From positions 1,302,001 to 1,366,000 of the forward strand of contig CAVTXI010000019.1 in the NCBI GenBank assembly GCA_963738615.1: 64,000 bases of DNA, read 5' to 3'. Both the position numbers and the translations under genes were made by a program. This document shows, one piece after another, positions 49,458 to 58,599 of the stretch. Within the stretch, counting starts at the first letter, position 1; every line of letters begins with the position of its first letter. Source of the DNA: CAVTWY01 sp963738615. GTDB lineage: Bacteria; Pseudomonadota; Gammaproteobacteria; Burkholderiales; Burkholderiaceae_C. The notes beneath the pieces were generated by a model. The model worked only from the letters and a program-made list of their open reading frames with translations, did not search any database and was not told the DNA's origin.

Positions 49458-50213
49458 TTATTGCTTCGGCACCGGCACGCGCCACAACTTTCCGCACAAC
49501 CCGCGATAGACAAACGGCCCGGTTGGTGACGACGGCGCTGCGCTGTCGGCTTCGATCGACAGCGCAAGTTCGGTCGCGGTGGCGAACAGCGTCTCGGACG
49601 TTTGTGCAAGCGGAACCTGCACGAACTTGCCTGGCGGCACCCGGCCGATCGGCCGCGTCTTGCCGTTGGCCTCGATCGCCCAGAGATACAGCGTGCGGCC
49701 GTCGGGCACGGGCACCGGCTGCACCTGCTTCACGTCCATCACCTTGCCGTGACGCAGGCTCGAGACGATCACGCCGGTGCGGCCTTCGGCGGTGGCGAGC
49801 ACGCCGACGTAGCTCTGCGGCAGTTGCGTTTCGGGCTCGTCCGACGCGGCCCCGCGTTGTTGCCACAAGACGGGTGCCGTCAGCGTCAGCGTCAGGCCGA
49901 GCATCACGCCGACGGCGAGCGAGCCGAGCGTGCGTGTGTCGAACCACCGTACCGACCACGGCTTGCGAGCTTGAAATGGCGCAGGGGGCGCGATGCGCGC
50001 TTCGATCGCTCGCCAAACCTTCGCTGACGGCGCTGCCGCCCAAAGCGGCACGGCCATCGGCGTCAACGCCTGCTCCCAGAACCGCACGCGCGCTTGCAGC
50101 GCGGCGTCGTCGCGCAGCAGCGTGTGGAAGCGCGCGCGAGCGTGGCCGTGCAGCGTGCCCAGCACGTACTCCGCGGCGAGGCGCTCACGCAGTTCGGGTG
50201 TTCGGATGTTCAT
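49458..50213 (-). CDS. Anti-sigma factor, RskA/anti-sigma-K family
   Basis: 251 residues. The N-terminal anti-sigma domain (LRERLAAEYVLGTLHGHARARF) is followed by one membrane helix (~97-118, LAVGVMLGLTLTLTAPVLW) and a C-terminal periplasmic RskA domain (YVGVLATAEGRTGVIVSSLR, VPDGRTLYLWAIEANGKTRP, GRVPPGKFVQVPLAQ). Its start overlaps the sigma-factor gene by 29 bases. It should hold the ECF sigma factor at the membrane until a signal triggers release. Confidence 0.9.
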   Translation of the reverse strand: MNIRTPELRERLAAEYVLGTLHGHARARFHTLLRDDAALQARVRFWEQALTPMAVPLWAAAPSAKVWRAIEARIAPPAPFQARKPWSVRWFDTRTLGSLAVGVMLGLTLTLTAPVLWQQRGAASDEPETQLPQSYVGVLATAEGRTGVIVSSLRHGKVMDVKQVQPVPVPDGRTLYLWAIEANGKTRPIGRVPPGKFVQVPLAQTSETLFATATELALSIEADSAAPSSPTGPFVYRGLCGKLWRVPVPKQ

Positions 50214-50820
50214 GATTTGGATCGAGACAACGCTTCAGCCGATCGAGCCCGCGCCGCACCCACGCCTTGACGGTGCCCAGCGGTTGGCGCAGGTGCAGCG
50301 CAAGCTCGGCGTGCGTCAGGCCGTCGTAGAACGCGAGTGCGATGGCTTGGCGCTGCTGCGGCTCGAGTCGCTCGAGGCAGCAGCGCAGTTGATGGGCGTC
50401 GGCGGCTTGCACGAGTTGTTCGAGCGGGCCCGCGGTGTTGTCGGCGATGTCGGGCGCGTCTGCGTCGCCGTCATCGGCGCTCGCCGTTGTCGGCCGCACG
50501 CAGTGCTTTCGATCGGCGTTCGAACTGCGCAGCGCATCCATCGACTTGTTGCGCGCGATGGCCATCAGCCACGTCATCGGCTGCGCCTTGTGCGGCGCGT
50601 AGTTCGACGCCGTGTGCCAGACGCTGACGTAGATCTCCTGCACGACCTCTTCGGCCCAGGCGCGATCGTGCAGCATGCGCACGGCGATGCCGAGCAGGCA
50701 GCACACCGTCTCGTCATAGAGCTGCTTGAACGCGGCCTGGTCGCGCATGGCCACGCGTGACATCAGATCGCCGAGCGTCGGCGCGGCCTGCGGCTGACGA
50801 TTGAGTACTGCGGTCGTCAT
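50185..50820 (-). CDS. ECF RNA polymerase sigma factor (SigK/RpoE-like)
   Basis: 211 residues. Region 2 (DRAWAEEVVQEIYVSVWHTA, QPMTWLMAIARNKSMDALRS) and region 4 (RLEPQQRQAIALAFYDGLTH, LGTVKAWVRRGLDRLKRCL) are complete. The ATG shares one base with the stop of the upstream DUF4384 gene (TAATG), and its 3' end overlaps the anti-sigma gene, so all three are translationally linked. The group usually regulates its own operon, so the upstream secreted proteins are likely targets; no promoter motif was identified with confidence. Confidence 0.92.
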   Translation of the reverse strand: MTTAVLNRQPQAAPTLGDLMSRVAMRDQAAFKQLYDETVCCLLGIAVRMLHDRAWAEEVVQEIYVSVWHTASNYAPHKAQPMTWLMAIARNKSMDALRSSNADRKHCVRPTTASADDGDADAPDIADNTAGPLEQLVQAADAHQLRCCLERLEPQQRQAIALAFYDGLTHAELALHLRQPLGTVKAWVRRGLDRLKRCLDPNHEHPNTRTA

Positions 50821-52337
50821 TACTCGACCACCTCGATCACCGCACCCTCGAGCGCGACCGGCGCCTTGGCCACCAGCGCGAACGCATCGCGGATTTCTTC
50901 GAACGTGCCCAGCCGGATGTCTTCGAAGTCGCCCCAGCGCAGTTGTGGCGGCAGGTCGTTGTAGACCTCGCGTTCGGTGGCCAGACATCCGAGTGTCTGC
51001 CGCGTCACGCCGTCACCACCCGCGGCGACCTTGAAGCCTTGCACGCCCGGCAGCTCGAGCGGCGTGTTCGCTTCAATACGCGGTTCGCGCGCAAAACGGT
51101 TCGGGAATATGCGCTGGATCTTGCCGGTCGTCGGGCTCTGTACGTAGCAGTACACGTAGGCCGCCTGCGGCGTTTTGACCGACAGCTCGACCGCTTCGCC
51201 GCGGCGATACCGCGTCTTCGAGACGTCGACGATGAGTTCGATCGGCTTGCCGATCGTGGACTTGGCGGCGGTGAAGGGTTGTGCAGGCGGCGCGGGAATC
51301 GCGCGCAGCAGGAACGCCTGCCAGACCTCGAAGTCGGGCTCGCCCTCGGTCTTGGTTTTTACGGCCTCGCGGTACGCAGCGAAGGCTTGGGTATACGCCG
51401 CGTTCGGCTTGCCGTCGGCCGGGCCGTCGTAGAACTTGCGAAAGCGCAACTGCTCTTGAAAGAAGCGCGTGGTCTCGGTACTGCCCTGCATCGACAAATA
51501 CCAGTCCTGCATCTCGCGTTGAATCTCGGGTTGTGATTCGTCGAGATTCAGGCAGGTCCAATACGGCAGCCGCAGGAGTTTGCCGGTCAGCTCGATCGTC
51601 GCCAGCTCGACCATGTTGCGCAGCGACTGCGCCACGCCTTCGTTGCGGCTGACGACGAAGGCGAAGCTGAGGCTGCTGTTGCGGATCTGGGCCAGGCCGT
51701 CGCCCACGCTCGTTTCGTCGCGGCGGATCACCACGGTGTTCTTCGAACTCGCGCCAGGCATCAGGCTCAGGTCGACGGTCGAGATCACGCTCGCGTCGAA
51801 CCCCATCACTGACGTCTGCTCGCTGCGGCCGAAGCGCAGGCCGAACAACGGCCCGGTGATCGCCGACACCAGCGACGCGCCGAAGCTCGTCTGCTGGCGA
51901 TCAACGTCCTCGTCGAACTGCGTGATCGAGCCGCGGATGTCGTACTGCGGCACAACCTTGAATTCGTTCAGGCGCTGCGCCATCGACAGCAGCTGCACGA
52001 TGTTCTGGTTGTCCTGACCGAAGGTCACCAGGCGCACGCCGCGGCTTCTGCGCGTCATATCGGCGAAGGCCGACACCATCATGTCGCGCGTGCCGGCACC
52101 GAGCCTGCGCGACTGGTCCTGCATCTCTTCGATCATCACGCTCACGTCGCGCACGCCGAAGCGATACAGCATCTCGTCCATGCAGCGCAGGCCTTCGGCG
52201 AAGTGCGTGAGGTTGCGTTGCGGGATGGCATTGGGGCCGACGGCTGCGGGTTGGAGCTGCAGCGTCGGCTTGGGCGGCGCGGCGCACGCGGTCAGCGCCA
52301 ACGCGACGCTGGCGGCGATGAGTCGGGTCGTGAACAT
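50820..52337 (-). CDS. Lipoprotein with CsgG-like N-terminus and DUF4384 domain
   Basis: 505 residues; AAGGCGAG precedes the ATG. The lipobox is VALALTAC followed by AAPP. Residues ~35-230 resemble the CsgG/FlgT-type fold (RNLTHFAEGLRCMDEMLYRF, MMVSAFADMTRRSRGVRLVT). A peptidoglycan-binding-like stretch follows at ~290-330 (FRKFYDGPADGKPNAAYTQA). A DUF4384 domain is at ~360-480 (YRRGEAVELSVKTPQAAYVY, YVQSPTTGKIQRIFPN). DUF4384 occurs in surface and secretion-related proteins. One base of overlap with the sigma-factor gene implies joint expression. An outer-membrane-associated export or assembly role is inferred. Confidence 0.82.
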   Translation of the reverse strand: MFTTRLIAASVALALTACAAPPKPTLQLQPAAVGPNAIPQRNLTHFAEGLRCMDEMLYRFGVRDVSVMIEEMQDQSRRLGAGTRDMMVSAFADMTRRSRGVRLVTFGQDNQNIVQLLSMAQRLNEFKVVPQYDIRGSITQFDEDVDRQQTSFGASLVSAITGPLFGLRFGRSEQTSVMGFDASVISTVDLSLMPGASSKNTVVIRRDETSVGDGLAQIRNSSLSFAFVVSRNEGVAQSLRNMVELATIELTGKLLRLPYWTCLNLDESQPEIQREMQDWYLSMQGSTETTRFFQEQLRFRKFYDGPADGKPNAAYTQAFAAYREAVKTKTEGEPDFEVWQAFLLRAIPAPPAQPFTAAKSTIGKPIELIVDVSKTRYRRGEAVELSVKTPQAAYVYCYVQSPTTGKIQRIFPNRFAREPRIEANTPLELPGVQGFKVAAGGDGVTRQTLGCLATEREVYNDLPPQLRWGDFEDIRLGTFEEIRDAFALVAKAPVALEGAVIEVVE

Positions 52338-52391
52338 GGCTCGCCTTGTTGAGCGGAGCCGGCGGCGTGTGCCATCGGCGCGCTGCTTCGA

Positions 52392-53051
52392 TCAGCGGGG
52401 AAGGGGCTTGGCGACGAAGGGAATCGTCGAGGACCCTGTTGCCGGCAGGCCGATGGGGCCTGGATTGCCGATGACGATTCCCGCGCCCGGGACCGCGAAC
52501 GTGAAGAACGTCAGCGTGACCGTTCCTTTGTCCGTGACACCGTTTGAATTGACGCTGATCGATGGGGTGCCAGCCAGCGTGTCCACTTCGCTCGCCGACA
52601 GACCGAGCGCCGCGGCTTCTGATTGGTCGTTGTTTGCGGTCCGGGTGGTTACTGCGGCGGCGTCGGTCGTGGCGAATACATAGTCCGTCCCCTGCGTCAA
52701 GCCGACGAGCGAATCGGTGGTGCCGATCCTCAGGCCAGAGCGCGGGCACAGATCCTTGCCGCCCGAGTTGTCGCCAGCGGCGCCGGCAGCGCGAGGCACG
52801 GGGGCCGGAGGGTTGCCGACGCCCGGGAAGTTGGGCCTGTCGCAGATCAGCGGAATGGGGATCGAGATCGCCTTCGAGCACTTGATCCGCGAGCCATCAA
52901 AAGCGGCTGTGTAGCCGGTACGGCAAGCCATGCCGTCGTCGGGCGTTCCGGGCAAGTTGGGAGTGAGAGCGACCGCGGGGCTGGCCAGCCCGGCTGCGAA
53001 GCAGGCCGCGGCAATACCTTTGGCGATCGGTGAAGTCCTAAACGAGCTCAT
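52392..53051 (-). CDS. Secreted hypothetical protein
   Basis: 219 residues with AGGA before the ATG and a signal peptide (AKGIAAACFAAGLASPAVAL). The mature part has four cysteines (CRTGYTAAFDGSRIKC, LICDRPNFPGVG, DLCPRSGLRIG) and a Thr/Ser/Ala-rich strand-like C-terminus. No family is recognised. It is the first gene of the run leading to the DUF4384/sigma/anti-sigma genes (54-bp gap) and is probably part of that regulated surface system. Confidence 0.72.
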   Translation of the reverse strand: MSSFRTSPIAKGIAAACFAAGLASPAVALTPNLPGTPDDGMACRTGYTAAFDGSRIKCSKAISIPIPLICDRPNFPGVGNPPAPVPRAAGAAGDNSGGKDLCPRSGLRIGTTDSLVGLTQGTDYVFATTDAAAVTTRTANNDQSEAAALGLSASEVDTLAGTPSISVNSNGVTDKGTVTLTFFTFAVPGAGIVIGNPGPIGLPATGSSTIPFVAKPLPR

Positions 53052-53540
53052 GATGAATATCCTGTGAGGTGAATGAAGGGTTGGTTGGCTGTGCTGGCTG
53101 AAAGCATTTCGTTGGCCTGCACGAATCCACTTTCGGAATCACTGCGGATCTGGACGCAGCGTGTGACGATGATCATGTGCGCCGCATGTCCGGTGAGAAC
53201 GAGACGGCGCCGCTCGAATCGCCTCGGCTGCGACGGCGCCGCGTTCGAATGGCGATGCTCGTGAGTCGATGCGATCGAGTCTGCGCAAACTGGCGCGCGC
53301 GGCCTTGCGTACTGGTACGCAATTCAGCTGCGGCGGGTACCCAGTTGCGAGCGTTACGACGCGAAGTGACGCTGGTCACTTGCGCCGGGGTCGCGGGTGA
53401 CGACGTTCGAGCGCGGTGCCTCGATCGGCCGCTCGAAGACCCATTCCGGGCCACCAGCTCAGGGAGCCGTGAATCGGCCAGCGCGGCTCCGCGCTGGCAT
53501 GCACCTCGACGATGCGTGGGCCGTGGCGACCCTTCGCGAA
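53052..53540. promoter_or_regulatory. Intergenic region with two palindromes upstream of the secreted-protein operon
   Basis: No convincing gene is seen. Two perfect inverted repeats stand out. TTGCGTAC TG GTACGCAA (53305-53322) has 8-bp arms with a 2-bp centre. AAGTGAC GCTG GTCACTT (53364-53381) has 7-bp arms with a 4-bp centre. They lie ~255 and ~315 bp before the secreted protein start, and both look like dimeric-regulator sites. No promoter hexamers could be assigned with confidence. Confidence 0.4.
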
Positions 53541-55850
53541 CTACCCGTTCAACCAACCCCAAAGCCGCGCTGCCGTCACCGGCATCTGCAGCTTCGTCGT
53601 CAGCGCAGCGCGCCCGTTGCGCGCCAGCGCATCGGCCACCGCGTTGATCACCGCGGGTGTTGCGCCGATGGTGCCCAGTTCACCCACGCCTTTCACGCCC
53701 AGCACGTTGTTCGTACTTGGAATGCGCTCGTCCATCGTGGTGTCGAAGAACGACGTTGCGATGTCGGCGCGTGGGGCGGCGTAGTCCATCAGTGTGCCGG
53801 TCAGTAGCTGGCCGCTTTCGCGGTCGTAGGTCATGGCTTCGGTCAGGGCCTGGCCGATGCCCTGGATCGCGCCGCCGTCGAGTTGGCCGCGCACGATCGT
53901 CGGGTTCACCACGCGGCCCACGTCGTTGACCGACGCGTAGGCGACGACCTGCACATGCCCGGTGTCGGGGTCGATCTCGACTTCGGCGATGTGGCAGGCG
54001 TTGGGCCAGGTGGGGCCCTTGGCGGCGGTGCTGCTGTCGACCTCGATGCGGCCCTGCGGCTGCTTGGCGGCCACCTGCCCGAGCGTGCGCGCAAGGTCGG
54101 TGCCCGCCACGCGGAAGGTGCCGCCGCGGTATTCGATGTCGCGCTCGGCGACTTCCATGTCTTTCGCCGCGAGTTCACGCGCCTTGTCGAGCGTCTTCTG
54201 CGACCCCACGCTGACCGCCGAGCCGCCGGTGAAGATCGAGCGTGACCCCGCGCTGCCGGCGCCGTTGATGCGGTCGGTGTCGCCGGTGAGCACGCGCACG
54301 CGCTCGATGGGCACATCAAACACGTCGACCACCAGTTGCGCCAGCGACGTGACGATGCCCTGACCCATGCCCATGATCGCCGAGTGAACCTCGATGGTCC
54401 CTTCGGCGTCAGGAAGGATGCGCACGCTCACGGCTTCTTCGAGCGCGTTGGCACCGGTCCACTCGAGGAAGGTCGCGATGCCCAGCCCGCGCCAGTGCCC
54501 GCGTTGTTTCGACGCCTGCTCGCGCGTCGCGAAGCTGGCCCAGCCGGCGCGTTGCAGCGCCTGGTCCATGATGGTTTCGAAGCTGCCGACGTCATAGGTC
54601 TGCTGCATCGGATTGGTGTAGGGCATCTGCGCTGGGCGGATGAAGTTGCGCCGCCGCAGTTCGGTGCGGTCGATGCCGGTCTGGCGCGCGGCTTCGTCCA
54701 TCAGGCGCTCGATGTTGTAGATCGACTCGGGCCGCCCCGCGCCACGGTACGCGCCGGTGCACGCGGTGTTGGTAAGCACCGCGGTGTAGCGGAAGTCGAC
54801 GTTCTGGATGTCGTAGACGCTCGTCTGCACCCACGGGCCGATCAGCAGTTGGATCAGCGCGCCGATCACCGTGCCGTAGCCGCCGATGTTGGCGTTGGTG
54901 TGGATGCGCAAAGCGGTGATGCGGCCGTTGGCGTCGAGCGCGAGTGCGCCGTCGGTCTCGATGTCGCGCCCATGCCCGCTCGTCAAGAACTCTTCGCTGC
55001 GGTCGGCGGCCCAGCGCACCGGCTGGTTCAGCTTGTGCGCGCACCACGCCACGACCACGTCTTCGGGATACGGGCTGGTCTTCATGCCGAAGCCGCCGCC
55101 GACGTCGCCCACCAGCACGCGAACCTTGGCGGCCTCGAGCCCCAATGACGCGCAGATGATGTCGCGGATGCCGGAGGGCATCTGCGAGCTCAGGCGCACC
55201 GTCAGCCGCCCACCTTCCGGGTAAGCCAGCACGCTGCGCGGCTCGATCGACAGCGGGGCCAGGCGCTGGTTCACCAAGTGCAGCTTCACCACGTGCTTGG
55301 CCGCGGCCATCGCGGCGTCGACCTTCGCGGCGTCGCCGTATTGCGCCAGTGCGGCGATGTTGTCGGCCTGCGGGCCCAGGCGCGGCGCCCCGGGCGCCAG
55401 CGCGTCGGCGATCGTCACGACCGATGGCAGTTCGTCGTAGTCGACCTCGATCGCTTCGGCGGCGTCGCGCGCCAGGTCGAGCGTGTCGGCCACCACGGCG
55501 GCCACCGCTTCGCCGACGTAGCGCACCGCGTCGGTCGCCAGGATGTGGCGCGGCGCTGAGGCGCCGGGCGACCCGTCGGGGCGGGTCAGGTGCGCCAGGC
55601 CGCCGATCTGTGGCACGGCCGCGATGTCGTCGCGCGTGACGACGAGCCGCACCCCGGGCATGGCGCGCGCGGCGGTGGCGTCGATGCGCTTGATCTTCGC
55701 GTGCGCGTACGGCGAGCGCAGGAAAACGAGCCGGCCCGCGCCGGCCGGCGCCACGTCGTCGGTGTAGATGCCGCGGCCTTGAAGCAGCGCGTCGTCCTCG
55801 ACGCGTACGACGGCTTTGCCGCTGCCGAAACGAAGGCTGGGAGCGTCCAT
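53541..55850 (-). CDS. Xanthine dehydrogenase-family molybdopterin-binding (CoxL-like) subunit
   Basis: 769 residues; AAGGAAC precedes the ATG at 55850. The N-terminal Ald_Xan_dh domain (RVEDDALLQGRGIYTDDVAP, YVGEAVAAVVADTLDLARDA, VDYDELPSVV) is followed by the molybdopterin domains (LVGDVGGGFGMKTSPYPEDV, ACTGAYRGAGRPESIYNIE, GMGQGIVTSLAQ, VGELGTIGATPAVINAVADA). The active-loop motif AYRGAGR is the form II type rather than the AYxCSFR of true CO dehydrogenase. No FAD-binding or 2Fe-2S subunit genes adjoin it, so electrons must leave through partners encoded elsewhere. The substrate (aldehyde, purine or other) is unknown. Confidence 0.92.
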   Translation of the reverse strand: MDAPSLRFGSGKAVVRVEDDALLQGRGIYTDDVAPAGAGRLVFLRSPYAHAKIKRIDATAARAMPGVRLVVTRDDIAAVPQIGGLAHLTRPDGSPGASAPRHILATDAVRYVGEAVAAVVADTLDLARDAAEAIEVDYDELPSVVTIADALAPGAPRLGPQADNIAALAQYGDAAKVDAAMAAAKHVVKLHLVNQRLAPLSIEPRSVLAYPEGGRLTVRLSSQMPSGIRDIICASLGLEAAKVRVLVGDVGGGFGMKTSPYPEDVVVAWCAHKLNQPVRWAADRSEEFLTSGHGRDIETDGALALDANGRITALRIHTNANIGGYGTVIGALIQLLIGPWVQTSVYDIQNVDFRYTAVLTNTACTGAYRGAGRPESIYNIERLMDEAARQTGIDRTELRRRNFIRPAQMPYTNPMQQTYDVGSFETIMDQALQRAGWASFATREQASKQRGHWRGLGIATFLEWTGANALEEAVSVRILPDAEGTIEVHSAIMGMGQGIVTSLAQLVVDVFDVPIERVRVLTGDTDRINGAGSAGSRSIFTGGSAVSVGSQKTLDKARELAAKDMEVAERDIEYRGGTFRVAGTDLARTLGQVAAKQPQGRIEVDSSTAAKGPTWPNACHIAEVEIDPDTGHVQVVAYASVNDVGRVVNPTIVRGQLDGGAIQGIGQALTEAMTYDRESGQLLTGTLMDYAAPRADIATSFFDTTMDERIPSTNNVLGVKGVGELGTIGATPAVINAVADALARNGRAALTTKLQMPVTAARLWGWLNG

Positions 55851-56057
55851 GGAGAGTTCCTTCCGGTCGACGATGGTGGGGCGGGGCAGCCAGTGTAGTG
55901 ATCGGTCGCCAAGGCTGTGCAGCGCGCCCGGGCGAAGCAATTTTTCACGCTTTCAAGGCCATGTGGCCTTCGGGTGAAGGCCGGATCGCGTCAGGGCCTA
56001 TCCCTAGAATCGCTGGCACTCCGCCCCCGCCTTCTTCACCCTGTTCAAGGAAGCACC

Positions 56058-57122
56058 ATGCCACTCGTCTCGATGCGCCAGCTACTCGACCACGCGGCCG
56101 AGTACAACTACGGCATCCCCGCGTTCAACGTCAACAATCTCGAGCAGGTGCAGGCCGTGATGTCGGCGGCCGACGAGGTCGGCGCGCCGGTGATCCTTCA
56201 GGCCAGCGCAGGTGCGCGCAAGTACGCGGGCGAGAGCTTCATCAAGCACCTGATCCAGGCTGCGGTCGAGGCCTATCCGAACATCCCGCTGGTCATGCAC
56301 CAGGACCACGGCATGTCGCCGAAGATCTGCCAGGGTGCCATCGATCTGGGCTTCGGCTCGGTGATGATGGACGGCTCGCTGAAGGAAGACGGCAAGACCC
56401 CGGCCGACTTCGCCTACAACGTCGACGTCACGCGCCGCGTGGTCGAGATGGCGCACAAGGTTGGCGTCACGGTCGAAGGCGAGCTGGGTTGCCTGGGGTC
56501 GCTCGAGACCGGCCAGGCCGGTGAAGAAGACGGCGTCGGCGCCGAAGGTACGCTCGACCACAGCGCGTTGCTGACCGACCCGGAAGAGGCCGCGCAGTTC
56601 GTCAAGGCGACGCAACTCGACGCGCTGGCGATCGCCATCGGCACCAGCCACGGCGCCTACAAGTTCAGCCGCAAGCCCACCGGCGACATCCTCGCGATCG
56701 GCCGCGTGAAAGACATCCACAAGCGGATTCCGAACACGCACCTGGTGATGCACGGTTCGTCGGCGGTGCCGCAAGACCTGCTGGACCTCATCAACCAGTA
56801 CGGCGGCAAGATGAAGCAGACCTACGGCGTGCCGGTGTCCGAGGTGCAAGAGGCCATCAAGCACGGCGTGCGCAAGATCAACATCGACACCGACATCCGC
56901 ATGGCGATGACGGGCGCGGTGCGCAAGTTCCTGGCCGAGAACCCCGAGAAGTTCGACGCCCGCGAATGGCTCAAGCCCGCGCGCGAAGGCGCCAAGGCGG
57001 TGTGCAAGGCGCGCTACCAAGAGTTCGGCTGCGAAGGCCAGGGCGCGAAGATCAAGGCCGTGGCGATGGCCGCGATGGCGCAGCGTTACGCGAAGGGCGA
57101 GTTGGCGCAGAAGGTGGTTTGA
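56058..57122 (+). CDS. fba: Class II fructose-1,6-bisphosphate aldolase
   Basis: It cleaves or forms fructose 1,6-bisphosphate in glycolysis and gluconeogenesis, with Zn2+. 354 residues; AAGGAAG lies 5 bases before the ATG. Metal and substrate residues are visible in PLVMHQDHGMSP, SVMMDGSLKEDGKTP, TVEGELGCLGSLETG, AIGTSHGAYKF and VMHGSSAVPQ. The insert VGAEGTLDHSALLTDPEEA and the KMKQTYGVPVSEVQEAIKHG segment mark the Calvin-cycle subtype common in Burkholderiales. A -10-like TAGAAT lies at 56005-56010. Confidence 0.97.
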   Translation: MPLVSMRQLLDHAAEYNYGIPAFNVNNLEQVQAVMSAADEVGAPVILQASAGARKYAGESFIKHLIQAAVEAYPNIPLVMHQDHGMSPKICQGAIDLGFGSVMMDGSLKEDGKTPADFAYNVDVTRRVVEMAHKVGVTVEGELGCLGSLETGQAGEEDGVGAEGTLDHSALLTDPEEAAQFVKATQLDALAIAIGTSHGAYKFSRKPTGDILAIGRVKDIHKRIPNTHLVMHGSSAVPQDLLDLINQYGGKMKQTYGVPVSEVQEAIKHGVRKINIDTDIRMAMTGAVRKFLAENPEKFDAREWLKPAREGAKAVCKARYQEFGCEGQGAKIKAVAMAAMAQRYAKGELAQKVV

Positions 57123-57140
57123 ACAGCCCCTTCTCCGGGC

Positions 57141-58427
57141 TCAAGCCGCTTCCTTGACCCGGCTGCTGCCGAAGCCACTCGGCGTCGGCAGCACACGCGG
57201 CGCGCCGGCCAGCCGACAGCAGTTGCGCCCGCCGGCCTTGGCTTCGTAGAGCGCCTTGTCGGCGCGGGCAAAGAGCTGCTGCGGCGTCTCGATGCGTTCT
57301 TCGAACACCGCCACGCCGATCGACACCGTGACCTTCAGCGGTCGGCCATCGGCGCCGTGCGAGCGTGCAGACACATCTTCGCGGATGCGCTCGGCCAAGC
57401 CGAACGCGCCTTCGGCGTCGGTATTCGGCAGCAGCACCCAGAACTCTTCGCCGCCCGCGCGCGCGACCAGGTCGCCGGTGCGCGACGACTCACGCAGCGT
57501 CTGCGCCAGCGCCACCAGCGCCGCGTCGCCGACGGGGTGCCCGTGCTCGTCGTTGATGCGCTTGAAGTGGTCGACGTTGATTGCCAGCAGCGACAGCCGG
57601 GTGTCGGAACGCCGCCGCGCAAGGCCGACCTCGTGCGCCAGCGCGTCCTCGATCGCGCGCCGGTTCAGCAGGCCCGTCATCGGGTCCTGTCGCGTCAGGT
57701 GGTCCAGGCGCTTGACCACACGAAGGATCACCATCGTCAGCACGGTGATGTTGATGCACAGGCCGCCGACCATCGTCGACAGGGTGTAGACCACGTTGGT
57801 CGCGTTGGCTTCGTCGACGCGCAACACGAAGTGAGTCGGGTCCAGCAGCGAGCCGGCAAAGCGCACCACTTGGAGCAGGCTGATGGCGAAGATCGGCATG
57901 GCGCACAGGCGCGCGGCCTTGGCGCCGAACTCTGCGTCGAGGCGCCGACGCGCGATCCATGCCGTGTGCATCAACAGGTAGATCACCGGTACCTGGGTCA
58001 CCACGACGCGCAGGCTGCCCTGGTTGTCGTGCAGCGACACCGTGAGGCCGAAGGTCGACAGACTCAGGACGAACAGGTCCTCGAGCCACGATGTTTTCGT
58101 GCCCGCGAAGCGGCTGATGCCGCGACGCATCATCACCAGTGCGACGAAGACGCACGCGTTCGCGACCACCAGACCGACCCACATGGGCAACCATGCGCGC
58201 GCGCCGATCAATGCCAGCGCCATGCCCAGGAACGCGTTGCACGCGATGGCGCCGCCCGCGAGCCGCGGCGCAAGGCGCAGGCTGCCGACCACGGCCCATG
58301 CGAGCGTGAAGACGCCCATCTGTGCCGCGATGATCGCGATGATGAGAAGGTAGTTGCTCACGGCCGGGGGCGAAGGCACAAGCACTATCTCCCGCGTACG
58401 GCCGCTTCGCTGGGAAGCATTCCGCAT
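57141..58427 (-). CDS. Membrane-anchored diguanylate cyclase (GGDEF)
   Basis: About 428 residues from an ATG at 58427, although GTG codons slightly downstream (VSNYLLI) are also possible and no ribosome site decides. Six or so hydrophobic segments cover residues ~25-255. The GGDEF domain follows (RLDHLTRQDPMTGLLNRRAI, INVDHFKRINDEHGHPVGD) with an intact active site AGGEEF and an inhibitory I-site RTGD five residues before it. It should make cyclic di-GMP with product inhibition. It converges on fba (18-bp gap) and is divergent from purC, with a CRP-like site between. Confidence 0.88.
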   Translation of the reverse strand: MRNASQRSGRTREIVLVPSPPAVSNYLLIIAIIAAQMGVFTLAWAVVGSLRLAPRLAGGAIACNAFLGMALALIGARAWLPMWVGLVVANACVFVALVMMRRGISRFAGTKTSWLEDLFVLSLSTFGLTVSLHDNQGSLRVVVTQVPVIYLLMHTAWIARRRLDAEFGAKAARLCAMPIFAISLLQVVRFAGSLLDPTHFVLRVDEANATNVVYTLSTMVGGLCINITVLTMVILRVVKRLDHLTRQDPMTGLLNRRAIEDALAHEVGLARRRSDTRLSLLAINVDHFKRINDEHGHPVGDAALVALAQTLRESSRTGDLVARAGGEEFWVLLPNTDAEGAFGLAERIREDVSARSHGADGRPLKVTVSIGVAVFEERIETPQQLFARADKALYEAKAGGRNCCRLAGAPRVLPTPSGFGSSRVKEAA

Positions 58428-58537
58428 CTGGACTTCGCATCGGCGGGCCCACGCGGTGGCGGGACTTTGTTCACGACGCGGTGTTGCACGCCGCGCAACC
58501 TGGCCGTACGCGCAAGCCCGGTCGCATCGATCCCGCG

Positions 58538-58553
58538 TGTGACACGCGTCACG
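58538..58553. promoter_or_regulatory. CRP/Vfr-like site between the GGDEF gene and purC
   Basis: TGTGACACGCGTCACG matches TGTGA-N6-TCACA except for the last base. It lies 111 bp from the diguanylate cyclase start and 47 bp from purC, so it could affect either direction. The match is by eye only. Confidence 0.35.
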
Positions 58554-58599
58554 CCCGGCATGGCGCGACAATGCCGCGCCCCGAGTTCTGCGAGTCACG

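Noticed and set aside
53173..53562. Leftward 129-codon frame between the secreted protein and the molybdopterin subunit
   Set aside because: It is Arg/Ser-rich, has no ribosome site, overlaps the end of the molybdopterin subunit gene, and contains both palindromes.
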